Of a stretch of 64,000 bases of DNA, positions 18,243 through 33,179 are shown in pieces. A program made the translations under genes and the position numbers. The DNA lies in contig NZ_FQWZ01000005.1 of the NCBI RefSeq assembly GCF_900129825.1, forward strand, positions 248,001 through 312,000, written 5' to 3'. The DNA comes from Hydrocarboniphaga daqingensis. GTDB taxonomy: Bacteria; Pseudomonadota; Gammaproteobacteria; Nevskiales; Nevskiaceae. Numbering within the stretch: position 1 is the stretch's first letter; the number at the start of each line of letters is the position of its first letter. A model generated the notes under the pieces. It was not told the DNA's origin and made no database searches. It saw nothing but the letters and a program-made list of their open reading frames with translations.

Positions 18243-18859
18243 TGCGAAGCACCCTGCACCGGCGTCTTGCGCCGTTTGAACATGAACCAGACGACGAACA
18301 GCAGCAGCGCCGCAACCGCCAGCAGCGTTGCTTCATGGGTGTAGGCCGCGACCACCGCAACCACCGGCTCGCCGAAGTAGTAGCCCAGCGCCACCAGCAC
18401 CGCGCACCACAGACCCGCACCCAGCGTGGTCAGCACCGCAAACGCGAGCCAGCCCATGCCGAAAACGCCGGCCGGCAGCGATATCAGGTGTCGCACAACC
18501 GGAATCAATCGGCCCACGAAGGTGGCCAACAGCGCATTGCGCAGGAACAGCGCCTCGGCGTCGTGGTAGCGCGCTTGATCGATCAGCAGGTAGCGGCCGA
18601 AGCGCAACAAGAACGCGCGCCCGACGTAACGGCCCAGCAGGTAGTTCGCGCTGGCGCCGATCAGCGAACCGCCGGCGCCGGCCAGCGTTGCCAGCAGCGG
18701 GTCGAGCTGACCGCGCGCCGCCAGATAGCCGGCAGGAATCATTACCAGCTCCGACGGCACCGGAAACAGGCTCGACTCCAGCGCCATCAGCAGCACGATT
18801 TCGGCATAGCCCAGCTGGCTGACGAGCTGTTGCAGCCATAAACCGAACGCCGCTGTCAT
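18239..18859 (-). CDS. DedA-family membrane protein (YqaA-like)
   Basis: A 206-residue integral membrane protein with about four to five hydrophobic segments. DedA hallmarks are visible: the ALESSLFPVPSELVMIPAG segment, and the re-entrant region FVGRLIPVVRHLISLPAG. DedA proteins are linked to membrane phospholipid or undecaprenyl-phosphate transport and membrane homeostasis. It sits inside the surE-pcm-dedA-nlpD string, overlapping the neighbour on each side by four bases. A dedA gene between pcm and nlpD is, as far as I recall, also seen in Xanthomonas-like genomes. Confidence 0.92.
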   Translation of the reverse strand: MTAAFGLWLQQLVSQLGYAEIVLLMALESSLFPVPSELVMIPAGYLAARGQLDPLLATLAGAGGSLIGASANYLLGRYVGRAFLLRFGRYLLIDQARYHDAEALFLRNALLATFVGRLIPVVRHLISLPAGVFGMGWLAFAVLTTLGAGLWCAVLVALGYYFGEPVVAVVAAYTHEATLLAVAALLLFVVWFMFKRRKTPVQGASQ

Positions 18860-19530
18860 GCACGTCCCGCCAGCAGCGGCACGAAGGTCACCGATGCCAG
18901 TACGCGCTCGCGCAGGCCGCTGGCCGTGCGCTCAATCAGCCGCAGCTCTTGCGCGCCGCTGGGACCGACCGGAATCACCAACCGCCCGCCGAGCGCCAGC
19001 TGATCCGCCAAGCCCGGCGGCGTGACCGTTGCCGCTGCGGTGACGACGATCGCGTCATAGGGCGCGTGCGGCGGCCAGCCTTGCATGCCGTCGGCGTAGC
19101 CGAAGTGCACGTTGCGATAACCGAGCCGCTGCAGACGCAGCCGCGCAGACTCGGTCAACGGCCGCAGCCGCTCGACCGTGAACACCGTTTCCGCGTGCTC
19201 GGCCAGCACGGCGGTCTGATAGCCACTGCCGGTGCCCACTTCAAGCACGCGCGTCAGACGGGCGGCGCCCGCCAGGGCCGCCTGGGTCATCAACGCCACG
19301 ATGTAGGGCTGCGAAATCGTCTGCGCATGGCCGATCGGCAGCGAGCGGTTCCGGTAGGCCTCCGACGACAGGGCTTCTTCGACAAACTCATGCCGCGCGA
19401 TACGGCCGATCGTCGCCAGCACCCGCTCGTCGACGATCCCCAGCGAGCGCAGCTCATCGACCATCCGGTGGCGCACCGCCGACGAGGTCAGGCCCAGCCC
19501 TCGCGAATGATGGTGCCGCATGCCGGTCAC
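18856..19530 (-). CDS. pcm: Protein-L-isoaspartate O-methyltransferase
   Basis: A 224-residue cytosolic repair enzyme that methylates isoaspartyl residues in damaged proteins using S-adenosylmethionine. The family start region (RHEFVEEALSSEAYRNRSLP), GHAQTISQPY and SAM loop VLEVGTGSGYQT are all present. A few N-terminal residues (HHHSRG) are extra; a downstream start is possible but lacks support. Its start overlaps the surE stop and its stop overlaps the dedA start, in a tightly coupled stress-survival string. Confidence 0.96.
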   Translation of the reverse strand: MTGMRHHHSRGLGLTSSAVRHRMVDELRSLGIVDERVLATIGRIARHEFVEEALSSEAYRNRSLPIGHAQTISQPYIVALMTQAALAGAARLTRVLEVGTGSGYQTAVLAEHAETVFTVERLRPLTESARLRLQRLGYRNVHFGYADGMQGWPPHAPYDAIVVTAAATVTPPGLADQLALGGRLVIPVGPSGAQELRLIERTASGLRERVLASVTFVPLLAGRA

Positions 19531-20273
19531 AGTTCAGCGACCCAGCCGCGCAAGGTCTCGATCGCGCTATGCCGCGTCAGGTCGACCAGCAGCGGCGTAA
19601 TCGAGACGCGGTTGTGGGCGATCGCATGAAAGTCAGTGCCCGGGCCCGCATCGGCACCGGCGCCAGCGGCGTTGATCCAGTACAGCGGACGACCGCGCGG
19701 GTCCTTCATCTGCGCGACCGCTTCCGCTGGGTGCCGCTGCCCCAACCGGGTCACCTCATAGCCCGTCAGCGCCTCGAACGGCACGTCCGGCACGTTGACG
19801 TTCAGGATCGTGTCCTTCGGCAGCGGGTTGGCGCGCAGCCGCTCGACCAGCGCCAGCGCAACGCGGGCGGCGGTCGGGTAATGCTGCGGCGAGCCGGCCG
19901 TCATCGAGATCGCAATCGCCGGGTAACCGAGCCAGCGGCCTTCCATCGCCGCGGCAACGGTGCCCGAGTACAGCGTGTCGTCGCCGAGGTTGTCGCCGGC
20001 ATTAATGCCCGACACGACCATCTCGGGCAATTCATCGAGCAGGCCGTTGAGCGCCAAGTGCACGCAATCGGCCGGCGTGCCGTCGACGCACAACACCCCG
20101 TCGGCATGCCGCTGCACGCGCAGAGGGTTCGATATCGTCAGCGAGTTGCTGGCACCGCTACGGTTGCGATCCGGGGCCACGACGGTGACCGCGTGGTGGG
20201 CGCCGATCACGTCGCGCAGGCACAGCAAGCCTGGCGCCGTGCAGCCGTCGTCGTTCGAAAGGAGAATCCGCAT
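19527..20273 (-). CDS. surE: 5'/3'-nucleotidase SurE
   Basis: A 248-residue metal-dependent phosphatase for nucleoside monophosphates, linked to stationary-phase survival. The N-terminal LLSNDDG metal motif, the NRSGASNSLT loop and VSGINAGDNLGDDTLYSGTV are diagnostic. It is the first gene of surE-pcm-dedA-nlpD. Its start is 95 bases from the divergent Smr-domain gene. The upstream gap contains two tandem copies of the ten-base unit TCGAAAGAGN just before the start, without a clear promoter. In many gammaproteobacteria truD precedes surE; here it does not. Confidence 0.97.
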   Translation of the reverse strand: MRILLSNDDGCTAPGLLCLRDVIGAHHAVTVVAPDRNRSGASNSLTISNPLRVQRHADGVLCVDGTPADCVHLALNGLLDELPEMVVSGINAGDNLGDDTLYSGTVAAAMEGRWLGYPAIAISMTAGSPQHYPTAARVALALVERLRANPLPKDTILNVNVPDVPFEALTGYEVTRLGQRHPAEAVAQMKDPRGRPLYWINAAGAGADAGPGTDFHAIAHNRVSITPLLVDLTRHSAIETLRGWVAEL

Positions 20274-20368
20274 GGGCCTCGAAAGAGGTCGAAAGAGCCG
20301 CTAGTGTACCCGTGCAACCGATGCCGCCGCTGACTTAAAACGCAGCCCCACGACACGACTTGAACCCG

Positions 20369-20908
20369 ATGAGCCGACCGACTGACGAAGGCGACGACCG
20401 CCTGTCCTTCCGCGCCGCGATGGCCGGCATTCGCCTGCAGCCGCCGCCGCAGCATGTGCCCCTGCACCGCAGCCTGCCGTCGACGCAACCGGTGCAACGG
20501 CAACTCGACGATCTGGCCGTGCTCGCCGAAATGCTCGACGGCCCCGACCCGGAAACTTTCGAAAGCGGCGACACGCTGACCTATCGCGGCCCTGGCATTC
20601 AGGACACGGTCTGGAAGCGGCTGCGGCGCGGCGGCTACGTACAGCAGGCGGTGCTCGACCTGCATGGGCTCAATCGGGACGGCGCCAAGCGCGCCATCGT
20701 CGAATTCCTGGCGACCTGCGCCGCACGCGACCATCGCTGCGTGCGGATCATCCACGGCAAGGGCAATGGATCACCGAACTCGGGACCGGTATTGAAGCGG
20801 CTGCTCGACGGCTGGCTGCGCAAGCGCCGCGACGTGCTCGCCTTCGCCAGCGCCCGCCCCGAGGACGGCGGCACCGGCGCGGTCTACGTGCTGTTGCGGC
20901 GGTTGTAG
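20369..20908 (+). CDS. Smr-domain protein (YdaL-like putative endonuclease)
   Basis: A 179-residue protein from the ATG at 20369. The N-terminal half is polar and low in recognisable structure. The C-terminal Smr domain has the family motifs LDLHGLNRDGAKRA and IIHGKGNGS. Smr domains nick DNA or RNA, or act in ribosome quality control (small mutS-related proteins). It stands alone on the plus strand between divergent surE and a convergent TetR gene, 23 bases from the TetR stop. Confidence 0.9.
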   Translation: MSRPTDEGDDRLSFRAAMAGIRLQPPPQHVPLHRSLPSTQPVQRQLDDLAVLAEMLDGPDPETFESGDTLTYRGPGIQDTVWKRLRRGGYVQQAVLDLHGLNRDGAKRAIVEFLATCAARDHRCVRIIHGKGNGSPNSGPVLKRLLDGWLRKRRDVLAFASARPEDGGTGAVYVLLRRL

Positions 20909-20931
20909 CGCCGGACAGCCCCAGGGCCGCG

Positions 20932-21579
20932 CTAGGCGGCGATTGCCGGACCGGTGTCGCCGGCGGCCGATGCCGGCCGCAATTCCAGCGTGATCTGGCG
21001 GAAGACCTGCTCGAAGCGTTCGCGCCCGGCGATACTGGCGAATTGCAGCGCGCCCTGCATCGCAGCGGCCATTTCCATCGCCTTGTCATGGGCATCGCCA
21101 GAAAACACCACCGACCGGTCGCCAAGCCCGTCGTGCAGCGTGCGGACCATCCACTCATAGACGTCGCGCATCATCATCTGCGCCTCGCGCTGCATGCGGT
21201 CGGGAATCGCGTCGAATTCGGCGCCGAAGATGCCGACCGGACAAATCTGCAAGCGACCATCGAGGTGATCGACGTAGGTCTGGAAGTAGGCCACCAACCG
21301 GTCGAATGCCGACGCGCATTGAGCGGCTTCGTCAGTCCACGCCAGAAACCTCAGACGATAGCGGCGCACCAGCGCCACGCCGAGGTCTTCCTTGGTCGGG
21401 AAGTGGTAATGAATCGCCGCGTTGCGGATGCCGAGGCGCACCGCGATGTGCTGGTAACTGAAGCCGTTGAACCCCCGCCGCAGCAACAACTCCTCGGCTG
21501 CTACCAGGATCTCCTCGCGCGTATCGCGGCCGCCCCGGATGGGACGTCGCCGGCCAGACTTAAGGAGAGGGTTGGGCAT
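20932..21579 (-). CDS. TetR-family transcriptional regulator
   Basis: A 215-residue repressor-type protein. The N-terminal helix-turn-helix is clear: DTREEILVAAEELLLRRGF, then SYQHIAVRLGIRNAAIHYHF with the conserved Tyr-His-Phe turn. The C-terminal ligand domain (about 80-205) has the CPVG-type segment (ICPVGIFGAEF) seen in YcdC/AcuR-like regulators. The target is unclear: ispF is upstream on the same strand and the Smr gene is convergent. A perfect TATAAT lies six bases before the ATG, predicting a leaderless message. Confidence 0.93.
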   Translation of the reverse strand: MPNPLLKSGRRRPIRGGRDTREEILVAAEELLLRRGFNGFSYQHIAVRLGIRNAAIHYHFPTKEDLGVALVRRYRLRFLAWTDEAAQCASAFDRLVAYFQTYVDHLDGRLQICPVGIFGAEFDAIPDRMQREAQMMMRDVYEWMVRTLHDGLGDRSVVFSGDAHDKAMEMAAAMQGALQFASIAGRERFEQVFRQITLELRPASAAGDTGPAIAA

Positions 21580-21585
21580 CCTTAT

Positions 21586-21591
21586 ATTATA
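21586..21591 (-). promoter_or_regulatory. Consensus -10 hexamer six bases before the TetR start
   Basis: On the minus strand TATAAT is followed by ATAAGG and then the ATG at 21579. With normal spacing transcription would begin at or within a base or two of the ATG, giving a leaderless mRNA. No good -35 is seen at 16-18 bases. The AAGG is too close to the ATG to act as a ribosome site. Confidence 0.5.
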
Positions 21592-21641
21592 GTCAGTACA
21601 ACCGGTGCCCTGAAGTTACGTCCGTCGGAAATCTCGCGGAT

Positions 21642-22148
21642 TCAAGCTGATGGCGCGGGGTCTGCGCGCAGCAGCAACACCACGGCGTGAGCCGCGACGC
21701 CTTCCTTGCGTCCCAGATGGCCCATGCCTTCGTTGGTCTTGGCCTTCAGGTTGACGCACGACACGTCGACGCTCAGCAGGTCAGCCAAGCGTTCGACGAT
21801 GGCCGGTGCGTGCGGCGCCATCTTGGGCACCTGGGCAATCAGCGTCAGATCGGCATTGCCGACCGCGTAGCCGGCCAAGTGCACCCGGCGCATCACCTCG
21901 CGCAGAAACACGCTGGAATCCTGGCCTTGATGACGCGCGTCGGTATCCGGGAACAGCCGCCCGATGTCACCACCGCCGATCGCGCCGAGCAGCGCATCGC
22001 ACAGCGCATGAATCAGCGCATCGCCGTCCGAATGTGCTACCAGCCGCCATGGGCAATCGATCCAGACCCCGCCCAGGCGCATGCCCTGCCCGGCTTCGAG
22101 TCGATGCGAATCGAAGCCGTGGCCGACCCGAAACGGCAGGCCGCTCAC
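21642..22148 (-). CDS. ispF: 2-C-methyl-D-erythritol 2,4-cyclodiphosphate synthase
   Basis: A 168-residue trimeric zinc enzyme of the MEP isoprenoid pathway that closes the cyclodiphosphate ring. The metal site is in GHGFDSHRL, followed by AHSDGDALIHALCDALLGA and the KAKTNEGMGHLGR segment. Length is typical (about 160). It overlaps ispD by four bases, the standard ispD-ispF pairing. With dxr at 46326-47546, three MEP-pathway genes lie in this window. Confidence 0.98.
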   Translation of the reverse strand: MSGLPFRVGHGFDSHRLEAGQGMRLGGVWIDCPWRLVAHSDGDALIHALCDALLGAIGGGDIGRLFPDTDARHQGQDSSVFLREVMRRVHLAGYAVGNADLTLIAQVPKMAPHAPAIVERLADLLSVDVSCVNLKAKTNEGMGHLGRKEGVAAHAVVLLLRADPAPSA

Positions 22149-22885
22149 AGCGATCCCGCCTGCTGCTGCAACCAGAAGTCGGCCAGAGCCAGGTCTTCGG
22201 CATAGGTGACTTTGAGGTTGCTCTCACGCCCGCGCACCAGGCGTGGGTGATAGCCGGCAAATTCCATCGCACTGGCCTCGTCGGTGATATCAATGCCGCG
22301 AGCGCTGGCATCGCGCAGCGCCGCGATCAATAGGTCGAGACGGAACAGCTGTGGCGTCTGCGCGCGCCAATAGAGACTGCGATCGACGGTCGCCTCGACG
22401 CGCACCCCCTGCTTCGCCCGCTTGAGCGTATCGATGACCGGAACGGCCAGAAGTCCACCGTGTTCGTCGCCGGCTTCGTCACGCAAGCGTTCCAAGTCAG
22501 CCCAGTTCAGGCAGGGCCGAGCCGCATCGTGGACCAGCACGTTCACGTCGGCGAAGCCTTGGGCGGCCGCTGCCACCACGTCGAGCCCTGCCCGCACCGA
22601 CTCGGCGCGTGCGGCGCCGCCTTGAGTGAGGATCAGCTTGGGATGCCGAGCAATCGGCAACCGAGCAAACTCGGTATCCGATCGAGCCAAAACCAGCACG
22701 ATTCCGTCGATCCAGCCGCAATCGAGAAACGGCGCCAAGCTCCACTCGATCAGCGTGCGACCGCGCAGCGGCAGGTACTGCTTGGGCCGCGACATACCCA
22801 TCCGCGAGCCGCCACCGGCAGCCGGAACAACGGCCCAGTAACGAGGCGTTGAGGCAGCTTTGCTGCTGCGCCCGGAAGACGTCAT
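22145..22885 (-). CDS. ispD: 2-C-methyl-D-erythritol 4-phosphate cytidylyltransferase
   Basis: A 246-residue cytosolic enzyme that transfers CMP to methylerythritol phosphate. The nucleotide-binding loop is VVPAAGGGSRMG followed by PKQYLPL, and VHDAARPCL and the late VRGRESNLKVT segment are characteristic. The N-terminus is about 15 residues longer than usual (MTSSGRSSKAASTPRYW) and may be untranslated if a later start is used. It lies 51 bases after ftsB and overlaps ispF. Confidence 0.97.
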   Translation of the reverse strand: MTSSGRSSKAASTPRYWAVVPAAGGGSRMGMSRPKQYLPLRGRTLIEWSLAPFLDCGWIDGIVLVLARSDTEFARLPIARHPKLILTQGGAARAESVRAGLDVVAAAAQGFADVNVLVHDAARPCLNWADLERLRDEAGDEHGGLLAVPVIDTLKRAKQGVRVEATVDRSLYWRAQTPQLFRLDLLIAALRDASARGIDITDEASAMEFAGYHPRLVRGRESNLKVTYAEDLALADFWLQQQAGSL

Positions 22886-22936
22886 GCGCGGTGTTGAATC
22901 AAGCAGGTCAGCCTGGGCGATGTAACCGGGCTTGGT

Positions 22937-23215
22937 TTATTCGACGACCAGATAAAAGGTTTCTTCGGGCTTGATCATGCCCAGCGTGATCCGGGCCCGT
23001 GATTCGATCGCCGCCTTGCCGGAGTTCAAGTCCTGAACCTCGGCATCGAGCGCTGCGTTGCGCACGCGCAGGATGTCGAGCTCCGCCGAGGCGTCAGCGA
23101 TCTGCATGCGCAGCCGCTGGCTCTGCGCAATACCCCCGTCGGCCAGGAACAGCCGCCAACCCAAGCCGGCCAGTAGCGCGGCAAAGAAAACCGTGGCAAG
23201 GCGGACGGGGGACAT
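22937..23215 (-). CDS. ftsB: Cell division protein FtsB
   Basis: A 92-residue bitopic membrane protein of the divisome FtsQLB complex. A short cytoplasmic tip and one membrane helix (LATVFFAALLAGLGWRLFL) are followed by a periplasmic coiled coil (about 30-70) and the RARITLGMIKPEETFYLV motif typical of FtsB. It is nine bases after eno, the usual neighbour in gammaproteobacteria, and precedes ispD. Confidence 0.95.
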   Translation of the reverse strand: MSPVRLATVFFAALLAGLGWRLFLADGGIAQSQRLRMQIADASAELDILRVRNAALDAEVQDLNSGKAAIESRARITLGMIKPEETFYLVVE

Positions 23216-23224
23216 GCGTGGATG

Positions 23225-27673
<4,449 letters not shown>

Positions 27674-27785
27674 CCGCAAGCGGTGGTCCGTAGGTCACGG
27701 CGGCGGCCCGAAACGCCTGCCGTGACATTCGACCACCGGCGCGGGCCCGATCAGGCGTGTCGCCAATCGGTTCCGCGACGCGGGC

Positions 27786-27815
27786 AAAAAAATGCCCTCG
27801 CCGTGGCGAGGGCAT
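27786..27815 (-). terminator. Intrinsic terminator downstream of pyrG
   Basis: A perfect 11-base inverted repeat (arms 27792-27802 and 27805-27815, CCCTCGCC core) is followed on the minus strand by seven T residues (27786-27792). It lies 85 bases beyond the pyrG stop and would also protect the convergent protease gene from read-through. Confidence 0.88.
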
Positions 27816-27899
27816 CTGGGTACCGGTTGCGATGTGGCGATGGCGCCTCAACAGCGGCCCCGCTACACCGGCACACGCCGCCGGCGGCGGTCTCTGAAC

Positions 27900-29597
<1,698 letters not shown>

Positions 29598-29607
29598 TTA
29601 CGGCATG

Positions 29608-29643
29608 GGGCGCGCCCCCGCCATGACGGCGAGGGTCGCGCCC
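29608..29643. other. Hairpin between the acyl-CoA ligase gene and pyrG
   Basis: GGGCGCG (29608-29614) pairs with CGCGCCC (29637-29643), and the stem continues inward for about nine more bases with two mismatches, loop ATGA. It has no T run on either side. It could end the ligase transcript or structure the pyrG leader. Confidence 0.4.
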
Positions 29644-29659
29644 TACCCGCGCGCCGGGT

Positions 29660-31294
29660 TTAGCCGGGCAGCTGGTGATCGCGGAACTGTTCGCGCAACT
29701 TCAGCTTTTGCACCTTGCCGGTGGCGGTATGCGGCAGCTCGTCGACGAAGGCGACATCGTCCGGCGTCCACCATTTGGCGATACGTCCGTCGTAATGCGC
29801 GATCAACTCGGCAGCGCTGACGTCTTGGCCCGGCCGCTTGACGACGACCAGCAGCGGCCGCTCGTCCCACTTCGGATGGGCAACGCCGATCACGGCGGCC
29901 TCGGCGATCGCCGGATGGCTCATCGCGATGTTTTCCAGGTCGATCGAGCTGATCCACTCGCCGCCGGACTTGATCACGTCCTTGGACCGGTCGGTGATGC
30001 CGATGAAACCGTCCGGATCCATCGTCGCGACGTCGCCGGTTGGGAACCAGCCGTCGACCAGCGGGCTGGCGTCGACCTTGTAGTAGCGGTCGATCACCCA
30101 TGGGCCGCGCACCAGCAAGTCACCGAACGCGACGCCGTCATGCGGCAACTCCTTGCCGTCGCCATCGATGATCTTGGCCTCGACACCGAAGACCAGCCGG
30201 CCGGCTTTCAGCTCCACCGCCTTGCGCTGAGCCTCCGGCAGATCCAGATGCTTTTTCTTCAGCGAATTGACCGCGCCCAGCGGCGACATTTCGGTCATAC
30301 CCCAGCCCGGCTGCAGCTTGACGCCCAGTTCGCGCTCGAACGCGTCAAACAGCGCAGGCGGGCAAGCCGAGCCGCCGACCAGGCAGCGCTGCAGTGCCGG
30401 CAGCTTGATGGCGTGCTCACGCACATGATTGATCATGCCGAGCCATACAGTCGGCACGCCCGCCGAGAAGGTCACGCCCTCATTGGCGAACATCTCGCAC
30501 AAGCTGGCGCCATCGAGCGCAGCACCCGGCAGCACCAGCTTGAAGCCAACCAGCGGCGCCGTATATGGGATGCCCCAGGCGTTGACATGGAACATCGGCA
30601 CGATCGGCAGCACGACATCACGGGCCGATACGTTCATCACGTCGGGCAGCGCCGAGCTGAAGGCGTGCAGTACCGTGGAGCGGTGTGAGTACAGCGCGCC
30701 CTTGGGATTGCCGGTCGTACCCGAGGTGTAGCAAAGGCAGGCCGCATCGCGCTCATCAAGGTCGGGCCAGACGTAGTCGTCGCTCTGTTCGTTGATCAGG
30801 TCCTCGTAGCAGACCAGATTCGGAATCGCTTGCGACGGCCGGTGAGCTGCATCGGTCATCGCCACCCAGGTCTGCACGACCGGGCACAGCGGGGCGATCT
30901 TCTCGACCAGCGGCGCCAAGTTGATATCGAAGAACAGCACACGGTCTTCGGCGTGGTTGATGATCCAGGCGATCTGCTCCGGAAACAGCCGTGGGTTGAT
31001 CGTGTGGATCACGGCGCCGGCGCCGCTGATTGCGTAGTACAACTCCAGATGGCGATAGCCGTTCCAAGCCAGCGTGCCGATGCGGTCGCCCTTCTGCATG
31101 CCGCGCTGCGTCAGCGCATTGGCCATCTGGCGCGCGCGCGTGCCGATCTGCTGCCAGTTGCTGCGGTGAAAACGCGCAGCGCCCTCGGCAGGCTCGACGC
31201 GCCGACTGACGATCTCGGTGTCGGCATGGCAGTTTTCCGCGTGCTTCAACAGGCCGCTGATCAACAGCGCCTGTTCCATCATCTGTCCTCTCAT
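29660..31294 (-). CDS. AlkK-like medium/long-chain acyl-CoA ligase
   Basis: A 544-residue adenylate-forming enzyme. The ATP-binding motif is [11 protein letters not shown], and [27 protein letters not shown] and the final catalytic Lys in TGKVQKLKL complete the family set. The N-terminal MRGQMM and the [18 protein letters not shown] segment closely resemble Pseudomonas AlkK and DmdB-type ligases. It probably activates medium-chain fatty acids or related carboxylates to CoA esters in the cytosol. It may supply substrates for the FabH-like and thioesterase proteins elsewhere in the window; that is conjecture. The substrate is not determinable from motifs. Confidence 0.93.
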   Translation of the reverse strand: MRGQMMEQALLISGLLKHAENCHADTEIVSRRVEPAEGAARFHRSNWQQIGTRARQMANALTQRGMQKGDRIGTLAWNGYRHLELYYAISGAGAVIHTINPRLFPEQIAWIINHAEDRVLFFDINLAPLVEKIAPLCPVVQTWVAMTDAAHRPSQAIPNLVCYEDLINEQSDDYVWPDLDERDAACLCYTSGTTGNPKGALYSHRSTVLHAFSSALPDVMNVSARDVVLPIVPMFHVNAWGIPYTAPLVGFKLVLPGAALDGASLCEMFANEGVTFSAGVPTVWLGMINHVREHAIKLPALQRCLVGGSACPPALFDAFERELGVKLQPGWGMTEMSPLGAVNSLKKKHLDLPEAQRKAVELKAGRLVFGVEAKIIDGDGKELPHDGVAFGDLLVRGPWVIDRYYKVDASPLVDGWFPTGDVATMDPDGFIGITDRSKDVIKSGGEWISSIDLENIAMSHPAIAEAAVIGVAHPKWDERPLLVVVKRPGQDVSAAELIAHYDGRIAKWWTPDDVAFVDELPHTATGKVQKLKLREQFRDHQLPG

Positions 31295-31340
31295 CTATGC
31301 AAGCTCCTCGTCGTCTTTTGTTGTGCAGTCCGTTGCGTTG

Positions 31341-32669
31341 TTATAGATCGGGACCGCTCACCACGTCGGTCTCCGAATCTCCATCAGTCTTCCAGCGTAG
31401 CCGCTGGTACAGCGAGTCTGCGCCACCCATGCCCGACAGCGCACCAACCCACCTTAGCTCGCCCGCTTCGAACACCAGCGGCGTGCGGCGGCGACGCCAT
31501 GGCGGGACGCCCTGCTCTTGATACAGATTTTTCAGCGAGCGGTGCGGGCCGTCGGGTCGGGCTTTGATTTTTTCGCCACCGCGGGCGAAACGGACGCAGA
31601 GTGACCGGGGTACTGCATCGGCCGGTGCCTCCAGGGCGCCGCAGCCTTCGGGCAGCGCCAAGCTGCCGGTTCCGTCCCAGGTACTCGACCAATCCGATGG
31701 CTCGGGCGGCAACGGCGACAGCAGCCATAGCTGGCTTCGATAGCGTCGCAATTCGGCACCGGGCCACGTCAGCAGCGGCTGTGCGTCGTCGGCCGCACTG
31801 AGAAGGCTGTCGATCTGCTCGATCGCGCGGTGTGGCGGTGTCGGCAAGCCCGCCTGTTCGATCCGCATCCGCAACAGATTGGCACGTCGGGCGGGCGACA
31901 AGGCGGCCAGCGCGGCGCAGTCCAGGGTCCGTTCACCGCGGTTGCAGGTCGCATCGTCGATCCGTGCCAGCTCGTCGAGCAGGCTGCGGCTGTCTGCCGA
32001 CCAGTGAGCACTGCGGGCCAGGCTGCGCGCGGCACTCGGCCAACGCTGATGCAGCAGCGGCATGACCTGCGTGCGCAGCCAGGACCGCTCGTAGCGCGGA
32101 TGCTGGTTGTGCGGGTCGTCGACCCAGCCTAAGCGCTCCGACGCTGCGTACCTCGCGAGCGCCGGTCGGTCGAAAGCCAGCAGCGGCCGCCATAACCAAC
32201 CCGGCGAACACGGCTGTAAGGCCGACATCGCAGCCAGGCCACGCGTGCCCGCACCCCGCAAGGCCCGCATCAGAAACGTCTCGGCCTGATCGTCCAGATG
32301 GTGCGCGGTCACCAGCACGTCGCCCGGCTGCATCGCGCTCTGCAAGGCTTGGTAACGAGCGTAACGCGCTGCCGCCTCGGGGCCGGCAGCGTCGTGCGGG
32401 GCCACGTCAACCCGCAAGACCTGCAGCGGTATGTCGAGATGGGCGGCTTGCTCCATGCAATGTCGCACCCAGTCGTCCGCTGCCGCTTGCAGCCCATGGT
32501 GCACATGCAAGGCTTGCAACTGACCTGGCACGCCGGTCAACCGCTGGCGTCGATGCAGCGCGTGGAGCAGCACGGTCGAGTCGAGCCCGCCGCTGAAGGC
32601 GACGCACCAGCGTCCCGACTGCGATGCGGGCAATACGCTGTCGTCGATCAATGCCGGGGCGAAGTCCAT
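31341..32669 (-). CDS. tilS: tRNA(Ile)-lysidine synthase
   Basis: A 442-residue enzyme that converts cytidine-34 of the CAU-anticodon tRNA-Ile to lysidine. Start at the ATG at 32669 (MDFAPALIDDS); the frame is open 90 codons further but that part is not TilS-like. The PP-loop is VAFSGGLDSTVLLHAL, followed by HHLDDQAETFLMRALRG. The C-terminal region has the REQG-like turn (KNLYQEQGVPPW) typical of TilS. It is the last member of the rpsB-to-tilS series and is separated from accA by the plus-strand thioredoxin-like gene. Confidence 0.95.
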   Translation of the reverse strand: MDFAPALIDDSVLPASQSGRWCVAFSGGLDSTVLLHALHRRQRLTGVPGQLQALHVHHGLQAAADDWVRHCMEQAAHLDIPLQVLRVDVAPHDAAGPEAAARYARYQALQSAMQPGDVLVTAHHLDDQAETFLMRALRGAGTRGLAAMSALQPCSPGWLWRPLLAFDRPALARYAASERLGWVDDPHNQHPRYERSWLRTQVMPLLHQRWPSAARSLARSAHWSADSRSLLDELARIDDATCNRGERTLDCAALAALSPARRANLLRMRIEQAGLPTPPHRAIEQIDSLLSAADDAQPLLTWPGAELRRYRSQLWLLSPLPPEPSDWSSTWDGTGSLALPEGCGALEAPADAVPRSLCVRFARGGEKIKARPDGPHRSLKNLYQEQGVPPWRRRRTPLVFEAGELRWVGALSGMGGADSLYQRLRWKTDGDSETDVVSGPDL

Positions 32670-32725
32670 CGGTGCATCATAAGCGGCGGCGATTTGCCGT
32701 ACCGCCCGACCACAGGATTCCGATC

Positions 32726-33160
32726 GTGACGAAGCCAATGAGCGCGCTGCTCCGCGCACAGCGCCCATGGTGGTACCGACTGCTGGGAACCGTCGCCTTG
32801 TTCGGATCAGGGCTCGTCTGGAGCCCAGGCGTGCTGTCGGCCGACCGACCGATGGCCGTTTGGTATTACGCAGATTGGTGCATGAACTGCAAGCTAATTT
32901 CGCCGAAGATCGCCGCCGTCCAGCCCGACTACGAAGCACGCGTGGACTTCGTCAAACTCGACGTCACCGACGCTGCTGGCAAAGCGCATTCACAACAACG
33001 TGCACGCGAGCTGGGCATCCTGTCGCTGTACATGGACAACACGGCAACCGGTTGGCTGGCCCTGGTTGACCGCAACGGTCGGCAGGTCGGCGAACTGCGT
33101 CAGCAGATGACCTTGGAACAGATGCGCGGCGCACTGGACCGGCTTGCGCCGCCCCAGTGA
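32726..33160 (+). CDS. Exported thioredoxin-fold protein, DsbD-gamma-like CMNC motif
   Basis: A 144-residue protein. I prefer the GTG at 32726 because AGGA lies eight bases upstream; an ATG at 32738 lacks a ribosome site. A hydrophobic N-terminal segment (YRLLGTVALFGSGLVW) predicts a signal peptide or anchor. The thioredoxin motif YADWCMNCK resembles the C-terminal domain of the periplasmic reductase DsbD (WC-x-x-CK) more than cytosolic thioredoxin. A role in periplasmic disulfide reduction is likely. It is the only plus-strand gene within the long minus-strand block, and its stop is 20 bases from the convergent accA stop. Confidence 0.8.
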   Translation: MTKPMSALLRAQRPWWYRLLGTVALFGSGLVWSPGVLSADRPMAVWYYADWCMNCKLISPKIAAVQPDYEARVDFVKLDVTDAAGKAHSQQRARELGILSLYMDNTATGWLALVDRNGRQVGELRQQMTLEQMRGALDRLAPPQ

Positions 33161-33179
33161 CCGCGATCGCGACCCGGTA

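Noticed and set aside
20274-20300. Tandem TCGAAAGAG units before surE as a regulatory repeat
   Set aside because: Only two short copies; too little to support a site.
32670-32939. Longer TilS N-terminus
   Set aside because: The extra 90 residues are arginine-rich, unlike TilS, and overlap the divergent thioredoxin-like gene.
33161-33179. CGCGATCGCG palindrome between the thioredoxin-like gene and accA as an operator
   Set aside because: It lies between two convergent stop codons and short GC-rich palindromes are expected by chance here.
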